64,000 bases of DNA. Source: Cryptosporangium arvum DSM 44712. GTDB taxonomy: Bacteria; Actinomycetota; Actinomycetes; Mycobacteriales; Cryptosporangiaceae. Below, in pieces: positions 39,193 through 47,573 of this stretch; position 1 is the first letter of the stretch; each line of letters starts with the position of its first letter. The stretch covers positions 5,600,067-5,664,066 of the forward strand of contig NZ_KK073874.1 in assembly GCF_000585375.1 (NCBI RefSeq), written 5' to 3'. Made by a program: the position numbers and the translations under genes. Under the pieces are notes generated by a model. That model saw only the letters and a list, made by a program, of their open reading frames with translations, did not search any database and had not been told where the DNA came from.

Positions 39193-41496
39193 ATGACCGA
39201 CTGGCTCACCACCACGATCGACCGACAGCTCGCGGACGAACAGGTGCTGCGCGACCCGCGCCGTCTGCGCAAACTCCTTCGCGCGGCGCGCGCCGACGCC
39301 ACTCGCCCGGGCGGAGGCGACCCCACCCACCGCTGGTCGAACCGGTGGAAGGCGTGCTGGGCCTACTGGGATCTGACGTCGGACGCCGGACCGCTCCGGA
39401 AGTGCCTCGAAGCCACCGACGCCGCCGTCGACCGTGCGCGCACGCCGGAGGGCGCCGGCGCCCTGCGTCAGGTTCTCGCGCACAATCTGCTCCGGCACCA
39501 CGAGACGCTCGGCGACGACACGGCGCTGGACGAGGCGCTCGAGATCCTCGTCGCGCTCACACCGCACTCCGGGAACACCGCGACGGCCGGTTACCTCATG
39601 CTGGCGGACCGGGCCCTGGTGAGCTCGGCGGCCCGTCCTTCGTCCCGCCGCGACGTGATCGCCGAACGCTTCGTGGACCTGCTGACCGACGTCGCGAGCG
39701 GTCTCGCCGAGGCGTACTTCGCTTTTCAAGCCACTCACCACGACCTGGACGCCGTGACGCGAGCGCTCGGCCTGCTCGACCGGTTCGCCCCGCGGCCCGG
39801 GCCGGGCGAGGCGGTGACCGGGCCGGCTGACGCGCGGAGCCGCTGCGGCCATGCGCTCGCCGGAGGGCTCGGGCTCGTCGCCCGGGCCGAAGCGGCCAGC
39901 CTCGCCGCGGATCTGGACGAGGGCATCCGTCGGCTGGAACTGGCGCTCTCGCTGGGCACCTCCCCGGACTGCCGGCCGGCGCGCATCCGCCGCTATCTGG
40001 CGGGCGCTCACGCCCTTCGTTTCCAGCGCGACGGCCGTCCCGCCGACCTCACCGCGGCGATCGAGACGCTGACCCACGACACGATGACCGCCGACGGGAC
40101 GAGCGCTGACCGGCTTCTCCTGATGCGACTGTGGTGGCATCGCTACGAGGCGACCGCCGAACTCGACGACCTCGATCGAACCATCGCCGCCGGACAGGAT
40201 CTGCGGCGCGCGCAAGACCTGGAACCGGAGACCCGCACGAGCCTGCTGGGCGAGCTGCGTCGCATTCTTTTCGCTCGTCGCCTGTACCGGGACACCCCGG
40301 AGATCAGGGCGGCGATCGACGAACTGGCCTCGGAGAGTCAGCTCTTCGATCCGCCGCCGGAGTGGGTCGACCGGCTCGCGTGGATACGGACGTACGACGA
40401 CGAACCTGATGCGGGAGGTCCACTTCCGACGGCGCCCGGCGCTCGTCGCGTGCTGTATCTGCGCACGTTCCGTGACACCGCCGCGGACGTTCACGTCCTC
40501 CGTCATCTCGCGGCGGCGCTGAAGCCGGAAGACCGGATCATCATCGTCGGGAACGAGCACGAGGACGAGATCATGTCGGCCGCCGCCGACCGCATCCGGC
40601 GGGCCCCGTCGACCGAGTCCGACTGGATCCGAAAGGTCCATCAGCACATGGCGACGGCCGACGCTGTCGTCGTTCACCTCGCGCCGAAAGCGGAGCTCTT
40701 GCCCCGGGTGCCCCGTCCCCGGCCGGTAGCCCGCCGCCCGGAGACCGCGGAGGCGTTTCTCGCCGCGATCCAGCGGCACGAGGCGTCGCCCGCCGGTGCC
40801 ATTCCGACCGGCGCTGGCCTGCTCCGCGAACTCGGATACCTCGAACGGCTCGGCCGGCTCGACCGGACGACGGTCGTCGCGGACAACCGGCACTACCCTC
40901 TGCTCGGCGAGCGGGTGATGAACGCCTACCTGAACAGCGGCGGCCATCTCTACCGCCGGAGCGACGGACTGCCCAGCGCCCCGCGGGTCTCGGGGTTGGA
41001 ACGGCAACTCGCACCGCTGCTGCAGAACGCACGCGGCGTGACGTTCACCCCGGGGGCGGACGGGCCGCTGTCGCCGGCCTTCGTTCGCGCGCTGGCCCGC
41101 AGCGTGGTCGACAGCATCGGTGCTCGACGGCCGACGACGAGGGCGACCCGGCGAGCCGCGCTCGGCGAACTGCCGCTGGGGGTCTCGCCCCGCCCCCGGC
41201 GCCTCCACCCCGACCACGAGCCGAAGACGATTCGGTACACACCGATCGAGAAGCTGCTCTTCATCCCGGCGGGGGCGCTGGTCGAGGTAGACCCGGCCGT
41301 GGTGCGCCGGTACTGCGACGACGACGTCGTCGCCGACGGGTGCCCACGCTGCGGCGGGCCGTTCGAGGACATCTTCTTCTTCACGCGCCATCTCCACGAT
41401 CCACGCGCCACCGATCCCGCTTCGCGCTACGTGAAAGGCCGATGCCAGCACTGCAACCGAACCAGCGACTTACGCGCCCCGGACAACTTCGACTGA
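39193..41496 (+). CDS. Helical-repeat / TIR-like / zinc-ribbon protein of unknown function
   Basis: This 767-residue protein matches no family I know by name. Residues 1-~400 are alpha-helical with TPR-like pairs (RQVLAHNLLRHHETLGDDTA, DEALEILVAL, ADLTAAIETL). Residues ~417-600 form an alternating beta/alpha domain: strand RRVLYLRTF (418-426), strand RIIIVG, helix WIRKVHQHMATA followed by strand DAVVVHLAP (490-498), then a helix with GLLRELGYLERL (E546) and strand RTTVVAD. This order resembles TIR/SEFIR domains, where the corresponding Glu is catalytic in NADases. The end has a zinc ribbon with CPRC (717-720) and CQHC (751-754). GGAGG precedes the ATG, 30 bases after the hydrolase, so both may share a message. 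A TIR-type effector or sensor is an inference. Confidence 0.8.
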   Translation: MTDWLTTTIDRQLADEQVLRDPRRLRKLLRAARADATRPGGGDPTHRWSNRWKACWAYWDLTSDAGPLRKCLEATDAAVDRARTPEGAGALRQVLAHNLLRHHETLGDDTALDEALEILVALTPHSGNTATAGYLMLADRALVSSAARPSSRRDVIAERFVDLLTDVASGLAEAYFAFQATHHDLDAVTRALGLLDRFAPRPGPGEAVTGPADARSRCGHALAGGLGLVARAEAASLAADLDEGIRRLELALSLGTSPDCRPARIRRYLAGAHALRFQRDGRPADLTAAIETLTHDTMTADGTSADRLLLMRLWWHRYEATAELDDLDRTIAAGQDLRRAQDLEPETRTSLLGELRRILFARRLYRDTPEIRAAIDELASESQLFDPPPEWVDRLAWIRTYDDEPDAGGPLPTAPGARRVLYLRTFRDTAADVHVLRHLAAALKPEDRIIIVGNEHEDEIMSAAADRIRRAPSTESDWIRKVHQHMATADAVVVHLAPKAELLPRVPRPRPVARRPETAEAFLAAIQRHEASPAGAIPTGAGLLRELGYLERLGRLDRTTVVADNRHYPLLGERVMNAYLNSGGHLYRRSDGLPSAPRVSGLERQLAPLLQNARGVTFTPGADGPLSPAFVRALARSVVDSIGARRPTTRATRRAALGELPLGVSPRPRRLHPDHEPKTIRYTPIEKLLFIPAGALVEVDPAVVRRYCDDDVVADGCPRCGGPFEDIFFFTRHLHDPRATDPASRYVKGRCQHCNRTSDLRAPDNFD

Positions 41497-41498
41497 CC

Positions 41499-42626
41499 TC
41501 ACCCCGGGAACCGGTAGAGCGTGCGCGCGTTGGTCTCGACGATCTTGCGGGCCTCGTCGTCGGGTACGTCGGCGAGCGCGTCCTCCAGCAGTTTGCGGGT
41601 GTGCGGCCAGTTGCTGTCGGAGTGCGGGTAGTCGCTCTCGAACATGATGTTGTCGACGCCGATCGAGTGGCGCAGTGCGAGCCCGGCCTCGTCGGCGATG
41701 AAGCAGCCATAGATGTGCTCGCGGAACAGTTCCGACGGCCGCTTGTCGGGGTTCACGCCGGTCCAGTACTTGTGCCGGCCCCACGAGTAGTCGGTGCGCT
41801 CCAGGATGTACGGGATCCAGCCGATGCCGCCCTCGGAGAGCGCCACCTTGAGGCCCGGGAACTTGTAGAACACCTCGGAGATCAGCAGGTCGACCGTCGC
41901 CATCATCGAGTTGATGCCGAACAGCGCGATGCCGATGAAGAAGTCGCCGTCCTTGGCCAGGCCCTTCGGCATGCCGCCCGAGCCGAAGTGCAGCGACAGC
42001 GGGAGGGACGCCTCCTCGCAGACGGCGAAGATCCGGTCCCAGTGGTCGGTGTGGTAGCTCGGCAGCCCCACCTTGTGCGGTGCCTCCAGGAACGTCACCG
42101 ACCGGGCGCCCTTCGCCGCGGTGCGCTCGATCTCCCGCACCGAGGCCTCGACGTCCCAGAACGGCACCATCACCAGCGGGATCTGCCGGTCGGGCGCGTA
42201 GGCGCACCACTCGTCGAGGATGAAGTCGTTGTAGGCGACGATGCAGGCCTCGGCCAGCTCCTTGTCCTTGGCGATCTGGAACGTGCTGCCGGCGAACCCG
42301 CCGAAGTTCGGGAAGCACAGCTGCGCCCAGACACCCTCGACGTCCATGTCCTTGATGCGCTGCGCGATGTCGTAACAGCCCGGCAACATGTCGTCGTAGC
42401 TGCGCGGGTCCATCCCGAACTCGCGCGGGTGCTTGCCGGCCACCGCGTTGAGCGCGAAGTTGCCCGACTGCCTGCCCTCGTAGATCCAGGTGTCGTTGCC
42501 GTCGGGCAGCTTCACGATGCGCGGGGCCTCGTCCTGCCACTTCGCCGGCAGCCGGTCGAGGAACACCCGCGGGTGCTCGATGACGTGGTCGTCGACCGAG
42601 ATGATCTTCGCGTCCTTGGGAAGCAT
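41499..42626 (-). CDS. Amidohydrolase family protein (PF04909 type)
   Basis: This 375-residue TIM-barrel amidohydrolase starts MLPKDAKIISVDDHVIEHPR. Strand 1 reads DDHVIE instead of the usual HxH, a variant common in actinobacterial members. Further conserved parts are LHFGSGGMPKGLA (metal-ligand His after strand 5) and IMFESDYPHSDSNWPHTRKL (catalytic Asp). Family members hydrolyse or decarboxylate ring or keto-acid intermediates. It is last in a four-gene unit with CoA-transferase and DUF35-thiolase. Confidence 0.9.
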   Translation of the reverse strand: MLPKDAKIISVDDHVIEHPRVFLDRLPAKWQDEAPRIVKLPDGNDTWIYEGRQSGNFALNAVAGKHPREFGMDPRSYDDMLPGCYDIAQRIKDMDVEGVWAQLCFPNFGGFAGSTFQIAKDKELAEACIVAYNDFILDEWCAYAPDRQIPLVMVPFWDVEASVREIERTAAKGARSVTFLEAPHKVGLPSYHTDHWDRIFAVCEEASLPLSLHFGSGGMPKGLAKDGDFFIGIALFGINSMMATVDLLISEVFYKFPGLKVALSEGGIGWIPYILERTDYSWGRHKYWTGVNPDKRPSELFREHIYGCFIADEAGLALRHSIGVDNIMFESDYPHSDSNWPHTRKLLEDALADVPDDEARKIVETNARTLYRFPG

Positions 42627-42636
42627 CGGAACTCTC

Positions 42637-42930
42637 CTAGTCCGAGGCGGGTAATGGCTTGGCGTCCTGGCGGGTCACCGGGCGGCCGTCGACCTCGACC
42701 GGGCCCGGACCGCCGCGCGTGCAGAGCAGTTGCAGACCGCTCTCGGCGTCGGTGTAGCGCTTGCCGAGCAGCAGCGGGTCGGCCCCGGGAGCGGCGCCCT
42801 CGGTGGCGACCGACCCGGCCGGCACCATCGGTGCCCCGCCGCAGAACACCGCCACCGCCTGCTTCGGCGGGCGGACCACCAGCACCTCGGTCGAACCGGT
42901 CACGCTGGTCCATCGGCTTCCGGCCTTCAT
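42637..42930 (-). CDS. Small conserved-type protein of unknown function
   Basis: This 97-residue protein opens MKAGSRWTSVTGSTEVLVVR, contains a CGG turn and the stretch ADPLLLGKRYTDAESGLQLL followed by CTRGG. Cys pairs are too far apart for a certain zinc ribbon. Its ATG overlaps the stop of the DUF35-thiolase gene and it ends 10 bases before the amidohydrolase, so it belongs to that unit. No function is assigned. Confidence 0.7.
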   Translation of the reverse strand: MKAGSRWTSVTGSTEVLVVRPPKQAVAVFCGGAPMVPAGSVATEGAAPGADPLLLGKRYTDAESGLQLLCTRGGPGPVEVDGRPVTRQDAKPLPASD

Positions 42931-44582
42931 GAGCGCTCCTTCACCAACAACAGGCAGCTGGACGGCGTGAGCCCGCCGCTGGAGACCACGGCGACCTCCG
43001 CGCCGGGCACCTGCCGGTCGCCGCCGTGCCCGCGCAGCTGGGTGACGGCCTCGTGCAGCAGGCCGAACCCGTGGGTACGCCCGTGGGAGAGCTGGCCGCC
43101 GTGGGTGTTGAGCGGCAGCTCGCCGTCGAGCGCGATCCGCTTGCCGCCCTCGAGGAAACCGGCGGCCTCACCGATGCCGCAGAAGCCGAGCCCCTCCAGC
43201 CAGGACAGGCAGTTGAACGTGAACCCGTCGTAGAGCTCGGCCACGTCGACGTCGGCCGGCGTGAGGTCGGTGCGGCTCCACAGGTGCGCCGCGGAGCCCA
43301 GCACCTGCGGCTCGTGGGTCAGCGTGCTCTGGTCCCAGCTCACCCGCTCGGTGATCTGGGTGCCGGCCGCGGCGAAGCGCACCGGCGGCTGACGCAGGTC
43401 CTTCGCGACGTCGGCCCGGGAGATCACAAGCGCGACCGACGCGTCGCACGGCACGTCGCAGTCGTAGAGCCCGAACGGCGTCGTGATCGTGCGGGCCGAG
43501 AGGTAGTCGTCCATCGTCAGCGGCGTGCGGTAGATCGCGGTGGGGTTGCGTGCGGCGTTGGCGCGGGCGTTGAGCGCGATCCAGCCGAGCGTCTCCCGCT
43601 CCACGCCGTAGCGGTGCAGGTAGTGCGACGCGGTGATCGCGAGGGGGTGCGCGGCCGACGGCGCGCCGACCGGCAGGTGGAAGTCCATCGGCGGCCCGAC
43701 GCGGCCCCCTCCGCTGTAGCGCAGGCGCCCGGAACGCAGCAACTCGGTGTGGGTGGCCTGCCAGACCGTACGGTAGACGAGCACGTGCCGGCAGAGCCCG
43801 GCGGCGACCGCGAGCATCGCCGCGACCACCGAGCCGCCCGGCCCGGGCACCTCGGCGCCGCCGTTGTACCAGACCGGCCGGAGCCGCAGCGTCTCCTCGA
43901 GCAGCGTGAGCCCGCCCTCGGAGAACCCGCCCGGCACCGCTCCGCCCGGGTAGGTGGCCAGCCCGTCGATGTCGTCGAACGTCAGCCCGGCGTCGTCGAC
44001 GGCGGCGCGGCAGGCCTCGACGGTCAGCGCGAGCGGGTCGGCCATCAGGCGCCGCCCGATCCGGCTGGTGCCGATGCCGGTGACCGCGGACCTCTCCTCG
44101 TAGCGGTCCGCCGACACCGGTGGCCGGGCCGTCCGGCGCACCACCGCGGGGTCGTCCTCCAGCGGCGGCAACGGCCGCGGCGCGCCGTCGACCCGGAACT
44201 CCGGGATCCACACGTCCTTGGCCCGGACGAACTCCACCGCGACCGGTGCACCGATCACCGCGCCGTCGCCGACGACGTTCTCCGCTCCGCGGACGCGGCC
44301 GGTGACGCGCACCCGGTGGTCCTCGTCCAACGCCACCGCGGCGAGCGTGTACGGCTCGGTCGGCTCCGGACCCCACTGCTGATGGTTGACGGTGACGCCG
44401 ACGATCTGGCCGCGGCCGGAGAGCTCCACGACGTCGAGGTCGGTGCTCCGGCAGCGGTGGCAGGCCGGCCGCGGCGGATGGATCACCGCGTCGCAGGCGG
44501 TGCAGTGCCGCATCCGGAGCACACCGTCCGCACCGGCCGTCCAGTAGAACTCGTTCTCGGGGGTGACGAGGGGCAGCGGCAC
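42927..44582 (-). CDS. DUF35/OB-fold - thiolase-like fusion (Ltp2-type aldolase candidate)
   Basis: In this 551-residue protein, residues 1-~150 are a DUF35 unit with a CTAC...CHRC zinc ribbon and an OB fold (GRGQIVGVTVNHQQW, AVEFVRAKDVWIPEF). Residues ~165-551 are SCP-x/Ltp-like thiolase fold (ERSAVTGIGTSRIGRRLMAD, NTHGGQLSHGRTHGFGLLHE). At the position of the thiolase nucleophilic Cys the text is VPGPGGSVVAAMLAVAAG, with no cysteine. Ltp2-type enzymes lack that Cys and, with a separate DUF35 partner, cleave beta-hydroxyacyl-CoA by retro-aldol reaction. Here both parts are one polypeptide, so I infer a self-contained side-chain aldolase. Confidence 0.85.
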   Translation of the reverse strand: MPLPLVTPENEFYWTAGADGVLRMRHCTACDAVIHPPRPACHRCRSTDLDVVELSGRGQIVGVTVNHQQWGPEPTEPYTLAAVALDEDHRVRVTGRVRGAENVVGDGAVIGAPVAVEFVRAKDVWIPEFRVDGAPRPLPPLEDDPAVVRRTARPPVSADRYEERSAVTGIGTSRIGRRLMADPLALTVEACRAAVDDAGLTFDDIDGLATYPGGAVPGGFSEGGLTLLEETLRLRPVWYNGGAEVPGPGGSVVAAMLAVAAGLCRHVLVYRTVWQATHTELLRSGRLRYSGGGRVGPPMDFHLPVGAPSAAHPLAITASHYLHRYGVERETLGWIALNARANAARNPTAIYRTPLTMDDYLSARTITTPFGLYDCDVPCDASVALVISRADVAKDLRQPPVRFAAAGTQITERVSWDQSTLTHEPQVLGSAAHLWSRTDLTPADVDVAELYDGFTFNCLSWLEGLGFCGIGEAAGFLEGGKRIALDGELPLNTHGGQLSHGRTHGFGLLHEAVTQLRGHGGDRQVPGAEVAVVSSGGLTPSSCLLLVKERS

Positions 44583-44583
44583 G

Positions 44584-45777
44584 TCACACCGCCCCGCGCT
44601 CGGCGAGGCCGGCGATCTCGTCCCAGGAGTACCCGAGTTCGAGCAGGACCTCCTCGGTGTGCTGCCCGACCTCGGGCGCCGGGGTCAGCGGCGGGGCCGC
44701 GCCGTCGAACTGCACCGGGTTGCTGATCAGCGGGAACTCCAGGTCACCCTTGCGGACGGTCTGCGCGTACGCGTTGGCGGCCGCCTGCGGGTCCTCGGCG
44801 ACCTCGTACGGCGTCTGGACGACGGCCCAGGCGCCCTCCAGCCCGGCCAGCACCGACCGCCACTCGGCCAGGTCGCGGGCCGCGAACTCGTCGTCGAGCA
44901 ACCCGACCAGCTCGCGGCGCCGCAGGTAGCGGGCGGTCGCGTCGGGGAAGTCGGCCACCCACTCCGGCCGGCCGACCGTGTGGCAGAAGTCCGGCCAGTA
45001 CCGGTCGGACTGCAGCATCATCAGCTGCACGAACCGCCCGTCGCGGGTGCGGTAGTTGGCCACCAGGGGGTTCGGCGTCTTGCCCCGGGCGTTGCGCGGC
45101 ACCGGCGTCGTGATGCCGTAGGAGCGCGCGCTGATGATCTCCGCCGACATCAGCCACATGCCCAGGCCCAGCAGCGACACGTCCACGACCGACGTCTCGC
45201 CGGTGCGCTCGCGGCGCAGCAGCGCCGCGGCGATGCCCCCCGCGATGGTCTGCCCACCGGCCAGGTCGTTGTAGGCCGCGGGCTGGACGACCGGGTACTC
45301 GCCGGGCGGCGTGATCACGCTGGCCACCCCCGACCGCGACCACACCGCGGCGCTGTCGAACGAGCCGCGGTGGCTGTCGGGGCCGGCCGGGCCGTGCGAG
45401 GAGCCGCGCACGTACACGATCGACGGGTTGACCGCCCGGATGTCCTCGACGTCGATGCCGACCTTGCGCCGCGCCGGCTCCAGCCAGTTGGTCAGGAACA
45501 CGTCGGACCCGGCCGCGAGCTTGAGCAGGACCTCGCGCCCGCCGGGCGATTTCAGGTCGATCGTGACGCTGCGCTTGTTCCGGTTGGGCTGCTCGATCAG
45601 GTAGTTGACGTTGTCCGCGTCGCCGCCCATCAGCGCGGACGCGACCAGCCCGCGCTGCGGGTCACCGGACCCCGGCTGCTCGACCTTGACGACGTCGGCA
45701 CCCCAGTCGGCGAGGACCGCTCCGGCGGCGGGGACGAACGTCCACGCGGCGACTTCCAGGACCCGGATGCCCGTCAT
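44584..45777 (-). CDS. CaiB/BaiF family CoA-transferase
   Basis: This is a 397-residue family III CoA-transferase. The start MTGIRVLEVAAWTFVPAAGA is followed by LADWGADVVKVEQPGSGDPQ and DLKSPGGREVLLKLAAGSDV, the family blocks for CoA binding and the region of the acyl-Asp. The ATG at 45777 is chosen; one at 45789 is possible. One base separates it from the DUF35-thiolase gene. Family members move CoA between acids, or act as alpha-methylacyl-CoA racemases in isoprenoid and sterol side-chain breakdown. Racemase activity would fit the neighbourhood but is not proven. Confidence 0.92.
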   Translation of the reverse strand: MTGIRVLEVAAWTFVPAAGAVLADWGADVVKVEQPGSGDPQRGLVASALMGGDADNVNYLIEQPNRNKRSVTIDLKSPGGREVLLKLAAGSDVFLTNWLEPARRKVGIDVEDIRAVNPSIVYVRGSSHGPAGPDSHRGSFDSAAVWSRSGVASVITPPGEYPVVQPAAYNDLAGGQTIAGGIAAALLRRERTGETSVVDVSLLGLGMWLMSAEIISARSYGITTPVPRNARGKTPNPLVANYRTRDGRFVQLMMLQSDRYWPDFCHTVGRPEWVADFPDATARYLRRRELVGLLDDEFAARDLAEWRSVLAGLEGAWAVVQTPYEVAEDPQAAANAYAQTVRKGDLEFPLISNPVQFDGAAPPLTPAPEVGQHTEEVLLELGYSWDEIAGLAERGAV

Positions 45778-45826
45778 GACTCCTGTCATGCGGCCCACCG
45801 TACGCCGGTCCGTGAATCCTCGTTCA

Positions 45827-45862
45827 GTGTTCTGAAGATCCGATTTCAAGAACACGTTCTAC
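45827..45862. promoter_or_regulatory. KstR-consensus-like palindrome in CoA-transferase/FadD divergent promoter
   Basis: AGAACACGTTCT (45849-45860) is a perfect inverted repeat (AGAAC, two-base centre, GTTCT). It matches the published KstR core TnnAACnnGTTnnA except for the first base. A wider imperfect inverted repeat overlaps it: GTGTTCTGAA (45827-45836) against TTCAAGAACAC (45845-45855). A TetR resembling KstR is encoded at 51913-52524. The remaining gap to 45983 shows nothing else I can name. Confidence 0.65.
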
Positions 45863-45983
45863 CGACTTGTTGGCCTTGTCACACCGTGAAAGATGTGTAA
45901 ACTCCGGTTCACCAATCCGGGGGTTCCACCCCGTTCTACGAGACGACGTCAGCCCGCGCACTCTCTCTCGTACGAGGCGATCA

Positions 45984-47546
45984 ATGTCGACATCGTTGTT
46001 GCATGCCCCGCCCCTGATGCCGGAATTACTGGCCACCGCGCTCAACCGCTACGACGACCGGCCCGCGGTCCTCGTCGACGGGCAGACCGTCACCTACCGC
46101 GGCTACCGGGAGGCGGTCAGCCGCTGGTCGCAGGCCTACCGGTCGATCGGCATCGGGCCCGGCGACGGCATCTCGATCCTCGCGCGCAACCGTCCGGAGG
46201 TGCTGTTCGCCACCGGCGCGTCCACGATGGTCGGTGCGCGTGGCACACCGCTGCACCCGCTGGGCTCGCTCGACGACCACGCCTACGTGCTGGAGAACGC
46301 CGACATCCACACGCTGGTCTTCGACCCGGCGCTGGAAGAGCACGTCGCGGCGCTGAAGGACAGAGCGCCCGGGCTCAAGCGCCTGCTCGCGCTCGGCCCG
46401 TCGTCGATCGCCGAGAACATCGCCGACCTCGCGGCCGGGTTCACCCCGGAGGAACGGCTGGTCGCCCCGGTCGTCGACGCCGAGGACGTCTCGTCGATGT
46501 CGTTCACCGGCGGCACCACCGGGCGTCCCAAGGGCGTGCTCATCTCCTACCGCGGCGGCGCGGAACTGACCCGCATCCAGATGGCCGAGTGGCAGTTCCC
46601 GGCCGAGATGCGGTTCCTGATCGCCGCTCCCCTCTCGCACGCGGCGGGCGCGTTCACGCTCCCGGTGCTGCTGGCCGGCGGCTCGTTCGTCGTGCTGCCC
46701 GGCTTCACCCCCGGTGGGTGGATCAAGGCGGTCGAGGAACACCGCATCACCGCGACGATGATCGTGCCGGCGATGCTCTACGCGATCCTCGACCACCCCG
46801 ACCTGGCCGGCGCCGACGTGTCCAGCCTGGAGACCGTGTTCTACGGCGCCTCGGCCGCGTCCCCGGCCCGGCTGGCGCAGGCCATCGAGCGGTTCGGCCC
46901 GGTGTTCTTCCAGTTCTACGGGCAGAACGAGGCGCCAATGACGATCACCGTGCTCCGCAAGGAGGAGCACACCCCCGACAAGCTGGCCACCTGCGGGCGC
47001 CCGGTGCCCTGGGTCCGCGCCGCGCTGCTCGACGAGAACTGCGAGCCGGTCGCGCCGGGTGAGCCCGGCGAGATCTGCGTCCAGGGCGCGCTGGTGATGA
47101 ACGGCTACAACAAGCTGCCCGAGGAGACCGCCGAGGCGTTCCGGGGCGGCTGGCTGCACACCGGTGACGTGGCCCGCGAGGACGCCGACGGCTACTGGAC
47201 GATCGTCGACCGCACGAAGGACATGATCGTCTCCGGCGGCTTCAACGTCTTCCCCCGCGAGGTCGAGGACGTGCTCACGACGCATCCCGACGTGTCCGCG
47301 GCCGCCGTGATCGGCGTTCCCGACGAGAAGTGGGGCGAGGCGGTGAAGGCAGTGGTGGTGCCCCGCCCGGGCGCGACGATCGACGAAGCCGCCCTGATCG
47401 CGCTGGTCCGCGACGCCAAGGGCCCGATCCACGCGCCGAAGTCCATCGACCTCGCCGAGTCGATCCCCCTCACGCCCGTCGGCAAGGCCGACAAGAAGGC
47501 ACTCCGCGAAAAGTACTGGGCCGGCTCCGCGCGTCGCGTCGGCTGA
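45984..47546 (+). CDS. Acyl-CoA synthetase (AMP-forming, FadD type)
   Basis: This 520-residue ANL ligase has the P-loop-like SFTGGTTGRPKGVLI, FYGQNEAPMTI (A5), HTGDVAREDADGYWTIVDRT, and C-terminal MIVSGGFNVFPREVEDVL with the active lysine in PVGKADKKAL. The ATG at 45984 is chosen because the upstream frame contains the operator region. It is the first gene of a five-gene unit FadD, ALDH, NDMA-ADH, P450 and TetR, and would make the CoA thioester of the acid the others generate. Confidence 0.9.
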   Translation: MSTSLLHAPPLMPELLATALNRYDDRPAVLVDGQTVTYRGYREAVSRWSQAYRSIGIGPGDGISILARNRPEVLFATGASTMVGARGTPLHPLGSLDDHAYVLENADIHTLVFDPALEEHVAALKDRAPGLKRLLALGPSSIAENIADLAAGFTPEERLVAPVVDAEDVSSMSFTGGTTGRPKGVLISYRGGAELTRIQMAEWQFPAEMRFLIAAPLSHAAGAFTLPVLLAGGSFVVLPGFTPGGWIKAVEEHRITATMIVPAMLYAILDHPDLAGADVSSLETVFYGASAASPARLAQAIERFGPVFFQFYGQNEAPMTITVLRKEEHTPDKLATCGRPVPWVRAALLDENCEPVAPGEPGEICVQGALVMNGYNKLPEETAEAFRGGWLHTGDVAREDADGYWTIVDRTKDMIVSGGFNVFPREVEDVLTTHPDVSAAAVIGVPDEKWGEAVKAVVVPRPGATIDEAALIALVRDAKGPIHAPKSIDLAESIPLTPVGKADKKALREKYWAGSARRVG

Positions 47547-47573
47547 CGTCTCCCCCTCCGAGAAGGAGCAACG

